Origin: Oscillospiraceae bacterium
GTDB lineage: Bacteria > Bacillota > Clostridia > Oscillospirales > Acutalibacteraceae
Assembly: GCA_902796905.1 (NCBI GenBank)
Contig: CADBQU010000025.1
Span: 1 to 49,657, forward strand
DNA: 49,657 nucleotides
Reading direction: 5' to 3'
The position numbers and the translations under genes are program-made. Positions 1 through 7,815 of the stretch are shown in pieces; the first letter of the stretch is position 1; every line of letters starts with the position of its first letter. Under the pieces are notes generated by a model that saw nothing but the letters and a program-made list of their open reading frames with translations, was not told the origin of the DNA and did no database searches.

Positions 1-7
1 CATATTT

Positions 8-196
8 TCACTTGTCGTCTTTATAAGGCGAAAGCCTTATTGCATCCTCCGCATAAAAATCCACACAAAAATACGCTCGTTTTGAGTCGAAGATTTTTTG
101 AGCGGCGGATTTTTTGCAGGGCAAGGCATAAAACGCAGTTAATCTTAACGGATTAACAAGTATTTTAACACGGCAATACGAGAAATCCGTGCTCAA
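8..196 (-). other. Left-edge stretch with weak 62-codon ORF, possibly a dispersed repeat
   Basis: An open frame of 62 codons runs here on the minus strand but shows no recognisable domain. No convincing ribosome binding site was identified. The stretch contains a short hairpin, TAAGGC-GAAA-GCCTTA, around 25-40, and the translated text has the look of a repeated intergenic element rather than a protein. It lies downstream of the last visible phage gene, so no tail gene starts within the first 295 bases. I would not annotate a protein here without homologues. Confidence 0.25.
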
Positions 197-295
197 AAAA
201 CAGATTCGGATTATTCTCGCTTGCCTAAGCGGTTTTAAACAAATTAATTTTAAAACTTTAAATGCCGATGTTATATTTTTAACCGTTAAAAATAT

Positions 296-643
296 TCAGG
301 GTAAAACGTCGATTCGGCTGTCGCTGAAGCTTAAACTTACTTTTTTGGAATTGTAAATATTGCCGAAAATCTGCTGGTTTAAAGCGTCTGCTTCGCCTAT
401 GGCTATATGCATTGCTACGCCGTAAGGGAAAACATCGTTAAGTATTTTTTCGCTTAAATTAACCGTTTCGTTTAAATCGGTTAAAGGTTTAAAGTTTTCC
501 GAATTAAAAAAATAATAAATATCGGCATATACGGCGTTTATTATCGGCAAGGCTCTTAAAGTTAACGAACTGTCGTAATCTCCTTCGGGAGAAATATAGT
601 TTAAAAGCTTTAAGGCTTTAATAAATATTTCAAATCCGCTCAT
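296..643 (-). CDS. Probable phage head-tail connector (neck) protein
   Basis: This 115-residue protein is encoded immediately after the portal gene; its ATG overlaps the portal stop in an ATGA arrangement, and GGAGG lies about 10 bases upstream, so the two are translationally coupled. The protein is small and mostly helical, with an ALPIINAVYADIYYFF segment near the middle and an RIDVLP ending. Proteins of this size directly after a portal are usually the connector that joins the portal ring to the tail. The assignment rests on position and general resemblance, not on a diagnostic motif. It is the last phage gene before the window edge. Confidence 0.55.
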   Translation of the reverse strand: MSGFEIFIKALKLLNYISPEGDYDSSLTLRALPIINAVYADIYYFFNSENFKPLTDLNETVNLSEKILNDVFPYGVAMHIAIGEADALNQQIFGNIYNSKKVSLSFSDSRIDVLP

Positions 644-2874
644 CGGTCAATTTCCTCCTTGGATTTTAAATGAGATTTAGGTTTGGAATTGCCTTTGTTT
701 TCGCCTTTGGGTTTATCTTTAAACTTTTTAAAAATTTCTTCTATTGCTTTTTCGTCTGTACTCTTGGCATTTAAAGAATTTTTTTTACTGTAAATATGGT
801 TTAAAAGTTCTTCCAAAAGGCTTTCGTTGCTTAAATTATCTTTATTTAAAATATCGGTATTTAAAATGCCGTTGTTAATATCCGTTTCTTCTTCGGTTTT
901 TTGTAATTCTTTTGGATTTAAATTTAAATCTTCGTTTTCCGAATTTTTAAAACTGTTTTCAAAAATTTCGGGGTTAAAATTATCCGTTTCGGTATTATTT
1001 ACTTCGGATGTTTCGGTTTTATCCAATTCTCGTAAAAGAGATGTTACATCCGGAACGGTTCCTGCCGGTAAACGTTTTAAATACTGCTTTGTATTTAATA
1101 TTCCGCGGTCAAATAAATTATCCAGCGTTTGCAGGCTTTGGGCTTCGCCTATAACGGTAGAGGCTCCTACGTCTACTCTTGCGTTTATAAGCAGGTTTTT
1201 GTATTTTTCGGCATTAAAAGGCATATACCAAGTTCCGTTTTCATCCGTAATTTTTAAAGAGCGGTTACCGTATTTTTGTACCCAGAATTCCGCCCAAATT
1301 CGCGCAATTTCTTCCGAAAAACGGTAGTACGCGTTTTGGTGCGATTGTATCGGCAGCATAGCGGCTTCTCTTACGGCTATAATGGCGGAAGCGTTATCGG
1401 GAACTATATTTCCCAAAGCGGCGTCGTTTGCTCCCGCCATATTAAGCGTGGCAGAAGAAAGCGACAGAACGCTGTTATCAAAGTTAGAAGAAAAAGAAGG
1501 AGGAGATACATACTTTATTGCCGAAGCCATATCTTGGCTGTCTCCCGATATTCTTATAATTTGTCCGGGGTCGTTTGAGATATTTTGCCTTACAATATCG
1601 TTGTTTACAAGCATTATGGGCATTCCGGATATCATAGTAGACCAGCACGAAGCCGTTAACATACGGTTTATTGCTATTTGGTTTGGTATTAAATATGTAA
1701 TTTCGCTTTCGCCGTACGGGCAGTTTTTACGGCGCAAAAATGTAAATTTGGCCAAAGGATATAACGATATTCCCAAATCCCAGGTAGGCTTTATAATTCC
1801 GTCTTTAGTGCATTTTACGCCCATAACGGTAATTCCGTTTTCGGTTTTTTCTTTATAAAGCTTTGTTAATACCGTAGCTTTTTCTTCTTCGCTGTCATCG
1901 GCTGCGGGAGTAAATATAATTCCGTTTTCTCTTGCCACAGCGCTTATTTTTTCAATCGGCAGTTTTTGGGCAATTATAATAAAAGGCTGGGATTGTACAT
2001 CGTCTAAAGTACTGTCTCCGAAATATACGTTTTCAATATCTAAGCTTTCTATTGCTATATCGCCCTTAATGGATTTGGTACGCTCTTTGTTTAAATACAA
2101 ACCGGTATCTATGTTATTGTCCCAGTAGGTATAAATAATACCGGTGCCCGAAATATAAGCGTTTATAATTGCCTGCTCCCTTATTTTGTCGTAATTTAAG
2201 CGTTCGGTGGTGGAATTATAATAATCGCTCATAGCGGACATTATAAGATTTACTTCTTCCGTATAATCCATTTTTTTAAATGAATTATTAAAACTGTTTG
2301 TTAGGGCATTTGAATTATTAAAAGTAAAATTATTCGGCGGAGAATTATTAAAACAAGAATTATATCTAGAATTATCACTAGAATTGTTACAAGAATTATC
2401 ATATGATGAATTGTTAAACGGAATTTTGTTTAATGAAGAAGATTTATTATTTAATAAAGAATTGTCGGCATAGTAATCTTTAAAAAAAGAGCCGTTGTTT
2501 TCGTAAAAATTCAAAAGCTCCGGATTACGCGGCAGTTCTTTTTTTATACTTAAAACCTTGTTTTTAAGTTCTATGGTATCCGGTATTCCGTCTGCCGAAA
2601 AATTAACGGATACCGGATTGTTAATAGCCGAAAGTTTTAGGTCGCCTATTCTTTTAATAACGTTATTTCTTACTAACGGACGGTCTTTTCCGGTGTTAAC
2701 GCCGTTCCATTGGTCGCCGATAAAAAACCTTTCGTTCATTTTTGCCTGTTCGTAAATTCCACGGCTTCCTAAAGAACTTTTAAAATTTCTTATTTTTTCG
2801 TAACTTTCAAAAATTTCTTTCGGCAAATTTATTTTTCTGTTTTTTTCGGTTAAGTTAATTTCGGGTATTTTCAT
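640..2874 (-). CDS. Phage portal protein (P22-like type)
   Basis: The portal is the dodecameric channel at one vertex of the capsid through which DNA is pumped. The N-terminal part has RFFIGDQWNGV and RPLVRNNVIKRIGD, followed by a region with YYNSTTERLNYDKIREQAI and GTGIIYTYWD, typical of large podovirus-like portals in Clostridia prophages. I place the start at the ATG at 2874, where GGAG sits seven bases upstream; an open extension to 2946 has no such site. At 744 residues it fits the family. Residues of about 135-200 form an Asn/Ser-rich low-complexity insertion and the last 110 residues are charged and repetitive, both unusual for a portal. It follows the capsid gene, not TerL. Confidence 0.85.
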   Translation of the reverse strand: MKIPEINLTEKNRKINLPKEIFESYEKIRNFKSSLGSRGIYEQAKMNERFFIGDQWNGVNTGKDRPLVRNNVIKRIGDLKLSAINNPVSVNFSADGIPDTIELKNKVLSIKKELPRNPELLNFYENNGSFFKDYYADNSLLNNKSSSLNKIPFNNSSYDNSCNNSSDNSRYNSCFNNSPPNNFTFNNSNALTNSFNNSFKKMDYTEEVNLIMSAMSDYYNSTTERLNYDKIREQAIINAYISGTGIIYTYWDNNIDTGLYLNKERTKSIKGDIAIESLDIENVYFGDSTLDDVQSQPFIIIAQKLPIEKISAVARENGIIFTPAADDSEEEKATVLTKLYKEKTENGITVMGVKCTKDGIIKPTWDLGISLYPLAKFTFLRRKNCPYGESEITYLIPNQIAINRMLTASCWSTMISGMPIMLVNNDIVRQNISNDPGQIIRISGDSQDMASAIKYVSPPSFSSNFDNSVLSLSSATLNMAGANDAALGNIVPDNASAIIAVREAAMLPIQSHQNAYYRFSEEIARIWAEFWVQKYGNRSLKITDENGTWYMPFNAEKYKNLLINARVDVGASTVIGEAQSLQTLDNLFDRGILNTKQYLKRLPAGTVPDVTSLLRELDKTETSEVNNTETDNFNPEIFENSFKNSENEDLNLNPKELQKTEEETDINNGILNTDILNKDNLSNESLLEELLNHIYSKKNSLNAKSTDEKAIEEIFKKFKDKPKGENKGNSKPKSHLKSKEEIDR

Positions 2875-3036
2875 TTTTATCTCCGTAATTTTTATTATGT
2901 TTTTTGGTATTCCCCGCCTTTTGGCGGGGAATACCCTTAAATGCAATTGTTAAGTTGATTTACCATAATTCAATTCAATTTAATTCAATTGCAAAGTATA
3001 TAAGTAAAAATATACTTTTATTAATGTATATTTTTA

Positions 3037-3951
3037 TTAATAAACATAAGCGTAAATAGTGTTTTTGGCGCTGTTTTTAACAAAAACATCGTAATATAAA
3101 CGGTAGTCAAATTTATATGCGTCCATATCAATGTTTTGGTCCGGATTAAATATTCTTATTTTTTCGGTTTTCTTAATTAAACTGCCGGCTTTTTTGGGCA
3201 TAGCCAAAATACCTATGCTTTTTGCCGCTTCCGTAGGAGCAAAACCGCCGTTGCCGTTTGTTAAATATGTATATTCGGTTTTCATACGGGCATCGGGAAC
3301 GGGAATAATAACAGCGTTGTTAATTCTTTTAACCTGTGTTGTAATTTCTCCCTTTTTAAAATCCGAAGTGGTTATTGTTCGGCTTAATTCTGCGGTATTC
3401 ATAAGAGCGTTGTAAACCGTGGGATTACAAAAAACAACTACGTCTTCTTCGTAACCGGTAATGTTATTAATATTATTAACGGCGGTTGTTATAAGTTTGT
3501 AGCAATTTGCGTTTATGGTTTCGTCTTTGCCCAAAGACAAAAGATGTTCTTGGGTTGTAGCTGTGGCGCAAAGGGTAGATAAAGCGTAAGCGTCTACTTC
3601 GGGTACAACTTTTGTTCTTACAAATTCGCCCATAACTTGTCCCGCCAAAGAAGCTATGCCCATTTCGTCCATATCTTCTCTGTCTATGGAAAAGGTTCTG
3701 GCGCGGTCTTTTGAAAGTGTATAGGTTTTTTGGTCAACGGTTATAGAGCCTCTTGCAAAACCGGTATCTCTGTCGTAAGCGCCTAATCCCTGCATTTCAA
3801 GGTCGGGAATCAAAACATTTCTTGCACCTACAAATTTTTGGCGCATAACGTTGTCGGTCATAAATCCCGTAACGCTTTTCGCTACTATAGCTTTATCGAG
3901 TTCTCCTGTAAGTTTGCTTTGAAAATCTAAAGAATTAATAGGGTTTGCCAT
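3037..3951 (-). CDS. Major capsid protein (HK97-like fold)
   Basis: A 304-residue coat protein that would assemble the icosahedral head. It begins MANPINSLDFQSKL, contains YTLSKDRARTFSIDREDMDE near residues 78-97, and has EVDAYALSTL near 118-127, a pattern common to HK97-fold capsid proteins of gut Clostridia phages that lack a cleaved delta domain. AAAGGAG precedes the ATG. It lies between the scaffold-like gene (upstream) and the portal (downstream). No frameshift or internal stop is present, so the gene appears functional. Confidence 0.85.
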   Translation of the reverse strand: MANPINSLDFQSKLTGELDKAIVAKSVTGFMTDNVMRQKFVGARNVLIPDLEMQGLGAYDRDTGFARGSITVDQKTYTLSKDRARTFSIDREDMDEMGIASLAGQVMGEFVRTKVVPEVDAYALSTLCATATTQEHLLSLGKDETINANCYKLITTAVNNINNITGYEEDVVVFCNPTVYNALMNTAELSRTITTSDFKKGEITTQVKRINNAVIIPVPDARMKTEYTYLTNGNGGFAPTEAAKSIGILAMPKKAGSLIKKTEKIRIFNPDQNIDMDAYKFDYRLYYDVFVKNSAKNTIYAYVY

Positions 3952-4133
3952 AAAAAATTTCTCCTTTTAAATTAAAAATAGTTTTTGTTTTGCGTTTTTC
4001 GGTAACAGCCTTTGTTTTTGGCTTTAAATTTAAAAACCTGTTAATAGAGTTTTAATTATGGGTTGGAAATTTTTAATTTAAGCCAAAAGTTTTTGCGTTG
4101 TTTTTATTTGCTTTAAATTTGGTTTTATGCAGG

Positions 4134-4218
4134 GGCGAAAGCCCCAAAGCCTAAAGGCTTTGGCAAAAGCTTTAGCTTTTGTTCCAAAAAACAGTTTTGT
4201 TTTTTGGGGGCTTTCGCC
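4134..4218. repeat. Cloverleaf intergenic repeat, copy A
   Basis: The outer stem is a perfect 12-bp inverted repeat, GGCGAAAGCCCC at 4134-4145 and its complement at 4207-4218. Inside are three consecutive hairpins: AAAGCC-TAAA-GGCTTT, CAAAAGC-TTTA-GCTTTTG and CCAAAAAACA-GTTT-TGTTTTTTGG. The 5' outer arm is also nearly self-complementary (GGGGC-GAAA-GCCCC). It lies between the scaffold-like and capsid genes of the phage module and accounts for the 344-base gap between them; the rest of the gap is AT-rich with no gene. Confidence 0.85.
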
Positions 4219-4295
4219 TTAATTATGCCTTTTGCTTTAAAATATAATTTTTACTTTCGTTTTTTTAAAATTTTCATTTTTGTTTTATTTTTGTT

Positions 4296-5183
4296 TTATC
4301 TTCTTATACCTTTAAGCATAGCCAATATAACCGGGTCTTCTCCTCCGGTGTCGCTTGAACTTAAATTTCCGGCAGAGCTTAAAAGGTTTTCTTCTTCTTT
4401 TTTTGCAATGGCATTAAGTTTTTGCTGTTCTTTGTTTTTATAAAGCAAATAACAATAAAGCAGGCTTTTTTCGCTTTCGGCGGCTTCTTTTATTACTTCG
4501 TCGGGCAAATCTAAAATATTGTCGCATTCGGGGAATTCTTCCGCCAGTTCTATAAATTCATCGGCTAATCGCTCGTTTAAATTCGGTTCGTCCTCTTTTG
4601 CCAACATTTTTAAAAATGCGTCTTCGTTTTGTTCTCTGCGCTTGTTTAAAGCATTTAAAAATTCTTCGTCGTTATCGGCGTATAACTCTTTTATACGGTT
4701 GATTTCGTTTTTCTCGTTTTGTTCAAAAATATTGTTTACAAGGTCCGGCAAAGTAGTTCCTTGGCTGGCCGCCATAAACCTCAGTTTTTCCAAGCTGCTT
4801 TGCGCGTACATATTTTTTTGAATCATATCGGCTGCGTCTTTAAGGCTTATTTTGCTTTGCTTATGATTGTATTTAACCGTAATAAAAGGTTCTTCGGAAT
4901 TACATTCGGTGTTAATATAACTCCGGTCTGAGTTTTCGTTTATATTATGCATATCGTCCGGTATGGTATCCGTATTTTCTGCCTCGTTATAGAAGTTATT
5001 GTTTAAATTTTGATTTGTTTGGTTTAAATCTGTATCTGTGCTTGTATTTGTATTTTGGTTTTTGTTTGTATTTAAAAACATATCTGTGTTTGTATCAGAA
5101 TTTATATCTGGATTTATATTTGAATTTATATCCGTATCGGAATTTAAATTTATATCTAAATTACCGTTTTCGTTATTTGTCAT
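4296..5183 (-). CDS. Putative capsid scaffold protein with repetitive N-terminus
   Basis: This 295-residue acidic protein precedes the capsid gene, where phages usually encode the scaffold that guides head assembly. Residues 1 to about 85 are a low-complexity run rich in Asn, Asp and Thr with repeated short motifs such as DINSN and NTNT. The remainder is charged and predicted helical (for example NEINRIKELYADNDEEFLNA), ending LAMLKGIRR, which fits scaffold proteins of the GP20-like kind. Its ATG overlaps the end of the small membrane protein gene by 11 bases. The family call comes from position and composition only. Confidence 0.6.
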   Translation of the reverse strand: MTNNENGNLDINLNSDTDINSNINPDINSDTNTDMFLNTNKNQNTNTSTDTDLNQTNQNLNNNFYNEAENTDTIPDDMHNINENSDRSYINTECNSEEPFITVKYNHKQSKISLKDAADMIQKNMYAQSSLEKLRFMAASQGTTLPDLVNNIFEQNEKNEINRIKELYADNDEEFLNALNKRREQNEDAFLKMLAKEDEPNLNERLADEFIELAEEFPECDNILDLPDEVIKEAAESEKSLLYCYLLYKNKEQQKLNAIAKKEEENLLSSAGNLSSSDTGGEDPVILAMLKGIRR

Positions 5184-5352
5184 AGTAATCGTCCTTTCCA
5201 GTTCCGTTATAGTTCATTATTTTTTTAATATCTTGCATTAAGGCTTGTTCCGTTTTTCTTTTTTTGGGACGCTTAAAAAATGTTGTAATGTATCCCAGTA
5301 AAAATGCGGTGCAAAAAATTAATATAAAAATTAAAATATATAAAAATATCAT
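5173..5352 (-). CDS. Small single-pass membrane protein in phage head module
   Basis: This 59-residue ORF is real by its signals: AGGAAA lies nine bases before the ATG at 5352 and its end overlaps the scaffold-like start by 11 bases. The first 25 residues (MIFLYILIFILIFCTAFLLG and onward) form one strongly hydrophobic helix, followed by a basic KRPKKRK stretch and a short polar tail ending DDYYDK. Topology would put the basic tail in the cytoplasm. Such small membrane proteins occur in phage modules, but I do not recognise a family; a holin role is possible but the site next to the scaffold is not typical for lysis genes. Confidence 0.65.
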   Translation of the reverse strand: MIFLYILIFILIFCTAFLLGYITTFFKRPKKRKTEQALMQDIKKIMNYNGTGKDDYYDK

Positions 5353-5409
5353 AAGTTGAATTTTTCCTTTCTTTTTTTCTTTCTTTTTTAAGTTTTAGTG
5401 CTTTTTTAC

Positions 5410-5497
5410 GGCGCCGCCCCGAATTAATGCTTTGCATTAATTCGGTCAAACCCTTTGGGTTTGCCCCTAAAGCCTTTTAAGGCTTTATGGCGGCGCC
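5410..5497. repeat. Cloverleaf intergenic repeat, copy B
   Basis: The outer stem GGCGCCGCC (5410-5418) pairs with GGCGGCGCC (5489-5497). The three inner hairpins are CCGAATTAATGC-TTT-GCATTAATTCGG (12 bp), CAAACCC-TTT-GGGTTTG and CTAAAGCC-TTTT-AAGGCTTTA (imperfect). Its arm sequences differ from copy A while the architecture is kept. It lies between terL and the small membrane protein gene. Confidence 0.8.
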
Positions 5498-5541
5498 TTA
5501 TATTTAATCCGAATTAAATATTTTTAAATTCCAGAATTTAA

Positions 5542-5597
5542 ATTTCAAAACTTGAATTTCAAAACTTGAATTCCAAAACTTGAATTCCAAAACTTTA
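5542..5597. repeat. 14-bp tandem repeat, four units
   Basis: Four consecutive 14-base units of the form ATTTCAAAACTTGA / ATTCCAAAACTTGA fill the stretch just downstream of the terL stop. The units differ by one to two bases. No coding or regulatory role is evident. Confidence 0.8.
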
Positions 5598-5633
5598 AAT
5601 TTTAAAATATAAATTTAAATATTAATCCCAAAC

Positions 5634-7001
5634 TTAATCCCAACCTCCTTTAAAATCAAAAGGAGATATTATTCCGAAACGGTCTTTTTTTGTTAGGGGA
5701 GTATTATTTAATGTAAGCTGCTTTAAAAATGCCGAAAACGAATATTCAAATGCATCCAAAATGTCTATATCGGTAGAAAAATCGTCTAAACGTTTATCTA
5801 TTCCTTTTTCGGCAAAATCTTTATCCCATACGGCGTTTTTTATTCCGTTGATTAACGTTTTGCAGTTTTGGTTTATCGTTAGCTTTTTTAAAGAAATTAA
5901 AGTGTTGGTACAGCGTATGCGGTCGTTAATTTTTCCCTTTATGCTTTCTTTAACCGGTATGTTAAAACCTTTTTTATTTAAAAATTTATTCAGCGTATTA
6001 ATTAAATACTGCTCGGCGCAGTCGGCGCGTATTTCGTTGGGGAATTCTTTAAATTCGGCATAAAATTCATTTAAAAATAAAACCAGTTCTTCGCATATTT
6101 TTTTGGCGTCTATATCTCCTTTTTTCCCTTTAATAAAATGGTCTTTTAAAACTGTTATTCCGTCAAAATCCTTATTTATTGCTGTAATAACAAAGGTTGT
6201 TAAAGAGCGGTTTCCGCCAAAGTCCATTCCCAAAACAAGTTTTTCAAACTTAGGTATTTTTGTAACGGATTTAATCAAATTTGAAATGTCGGGATATATC
6301 AGTCCTTCGGCTTTAACCCATTTGCCTAAAATGTAGCGGTCATAAAATATTCCGCTGTACAAGCTTTTTGCCTTTGTTATTTGTTCTTTACTTAAAGACG
6401 GATTATCTTCCATGGAAAAATGTAAATGTAAGCTGTTTTTAATGTTGTTTTCTTCCGAATCTTTTATCCATTCTTTATAAAACCAGTGCTCGGGACCTTC
6501 GGGATTACAGTTAAACCAAAGCTTAGCTTTTTTTACCGATAAAGTTCTGGCTACCGCTTGTTCCACAAAATTTTTGGGCATTAGTGCCACTTCGTCAAAT
6601 AAAACTCCGCATAAGGTTACGCCTTGAATAAGCGCAAAGCTGCTTTCGTCTTTTCCTCCGAATAAATAAAAAGTGTTTTTTAAATTCAAACTCTTATTTT
6701 TACTTGTAATTGTTAGCGTTGAATTGCTTTTTGAATAATTCAAAGTAAAAAAATCCGTTATATCGTTGCACTCCAAAACAGGCATTATTATATTTCTTTC
6801 GGCGCTTCTTACGGTTTTGCCGGCAAACGCAAAATAAGAATTGTTAAAATATCGCATGGCCCAGTGAATAAACGATATTGCCATAATAACCGTTTTCCCC
6901 GAACGTACGGCGCCGTCGCATATAATATTGTCGTATCCGTTTTCTTTGTGGCACCATTTTAAAATTTGCCGCTGCTTATATGACAGCTTTTCTATAATCG
7001 T
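5634..7001 (-). CDS. terL: Phage terminase large subunit (TerL)
   Basis: TerL is the ATP-driven motor and nuclease that packages phage DNA through the portal. The translated frame carries the Walker A motif GAVRSGKT at about residues 30-37, Walker B LFDEVAL at about 134-140, and a C-terminal nuclease domain with LVLGMDFGG, EIRADCAEQ and DDFSTDIDILDAFEY. The first in-frame ATG (6884) lies after Walker A, so it cannot be the start of a working protein. AGGAGG at 7009-7014 is followed at an ideal seven-base spacing by ACG (7001-6999), giving a 455-residue protein of normal length; no ATG, GTG or TTG exists in frame between the upstream stop and the Walker A motif. ACG is therefore either a weak start or a start-codon mutation. 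Confidence 0.85.
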   Translation of the reverse strand, partial: TIIEKLSYKQRQILKWCHKENGYDNIICDGAVRSGKTVIMAISFIHWAMRYFNNSYFAFAGKTVRSAERNIIMPVLECNDITDFFTLNYSKSNSTLTITSKNKSLNLKNTFYLFGGKDESSFALIQGVTLCGVLFDEVALMPKNFVEQAVARTLSVKKAKLWFNCNPEGPEHWFYKEWIKDSEENNIKNSLHLHFSMEDNPSLSKEQITKAKSLYSGIFYDRYILGKWVKAEGLIYPDISNLIKSVTKIPKFEKLVLGMDFGGNRSLTTFVITAINKDFDGITVLKDHFIKGKKGDIDAKKICEELVLFLNEFYAEFKEFPNEIRADCAEQYLINTLNKFLNKKGFNIPVKESIKGKINDRIRCTNTLISLKKLTINQNCKTLINGIKNAVWDKDFAEKGIDKRLDDFSTDIDILDAFEYSFSAFLKQLTLNNTPLTKKDRFGIISPFDFKGGWD

Positions 7002-7052
7002 AATTTTTCCTCCTTTCCATTTGTTTTTTACAACCTACTCACTTAATTTTGT

Positions 7053-7217
7053 TTAATCTTCATCTTCGGTACTCGGTATTTCTTCAAAACTTCCTTTGCA
7101 AAAAGGACAAACTAAAAGTTTTTCGGGAGTGTTGCTTTCGGGGTACGGAAAATCCAAGTAAATTTCGGGTTTTGTAAATTCCGAATTACAATTTAAACAT
7201 TTGCACACGGTTTTCAT
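7053..7217 (-). CDS. Small zinc-ribbon protein between TerS-like and TerL
   Basis: This 54-residue ORF has an ATG overlapping the TGA of the upstream gene (ATGA), with AAGGAG in front. Two cysteine pairs, CKCLNC near the N-terminus (Cys5, Cys7, Cys10) and CPFC at residues 37-40, are arranged as a zinc ribbon. The C-terminus is acidic (EIPSTEDED). It most likely binds zinc and nucleic acid or a protein partner in packaging, but this is inferred from the motif and position only. It could also be a Com-like translational regulator. Confidence 0.7.
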   Translation of the reverse strand: MKTVCKCLNCNSEFTKPEIYLDFPYPESNTPEKLLVCPFCKGSFEEIPSTEDED

Positions 7218-7474
7218 TTTGTTTTCTCCTTCTCGGGCTCTTGAGTCTCGTTTTCTTTATCCAAAGCTTTATATAATTTGGATAAAGCTTTGCTTTCGTC
7301 TGTTTCGCCGTCCGTCAGCTCCACTATTGCTTTTATGGCGGTAACGTTTCCGGATTTTGCGGATTTAAATAATCCTTTTGCTATTTGCATACTTCCGCTT
7401 ATTTTTTCTCCCTCTTCGGTAAAATAAGAATGCAGCAGCATTTTTAAACATTCTTTAACATCTTTCTTTTTCGT
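7214..7474 (-). CDS. Putative terminase small subunit-like protein, ACG start
   Basis: First gene of the head module, two genes upstream of terL in the usual place of the small terminase, which recognises phage DNA. The frame is open from 7477; the first ATG (7441) has no ribosome binding site, whereas AAAGGAG at 7484-7490 is followed nine bases later by ACG at 7474. Starting there gives 86 residues beginning KKKDVKECLKMLLHSYF after the initiator. The central AKSGNVTAIKAIVELTDGE resembles the short DNA-binding proteins that precede terL in many Clostridia phages. It is small for TerS, and the family call is tentative. Confidence 0.5.
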   Translation of the reverse strand, partial: TKKKDVKECLKMLLHSYFTEEGEKISGSMQIAKGLFKSAKSGNVTAIKAIVELTDGETDESKALSKLYKALDKENETQEPEKEKTK

Positions 7475-7643
7475 TTTTTATTTCTCCTTTCTGCGGCAAC
7501 AATAATAAATTTTTAAAGTTAAAAATTTGTTTTATGTTTTTTATTTTTGTTTTGTTTTCCTTTTTGCTAAAAAAAGAATACCTCAAAAAATATTAAAAAT
7601 CGTCCCGACTTTTTCTAAACTTTTTCCAACAAAAAATACGGCT

Positions 7644-7672
7644 TATTTACTTAAAAAAATAAAAAGTTTCAA
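7644..7672 (-). promoter_or_regulatory. Candidate sigma-A promoter for the phage head module
   Basis: On the minus strand TTGAAA (7672-7667) and TAAATA (7649-7644) are separated by 17 bases. The start would give a leader of roughly 150 bases before the TerS-like gene. The region is very AT-rich, so a chance match is possible. Together with the ricT terminator (7729-7763) it explains most of the 341-base gap 7475-7815. Confidence 0.4.
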
Positions 7673-7728
7673 AAAATTACATAATTTTTATGTATTGTTT
7701 TCCAACCGTTTTCTCAAAAAAATCGCAC

Positions 7729-7763
7729 AAAAAAAGAACCCTTAAAAAATTTTTTAAGAGTTC
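7729..7763 (-). terminator. Rho-independent terminator after ricT
   Basis: On the minus strand a stem GAACTCTTAAAAAA / TTTTTTAAGGGTTC is followed by a run of seven T. It lies about 50 bases past the ricT stop and separates the chromosome genes from the phage module. Confidence 0.75.
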
Positions 7764-7815
7764 TTTAAATTTTTTATTTTATTTTTTATTGTTTTTTGTA
7801 CTTAACGGCAACTTT

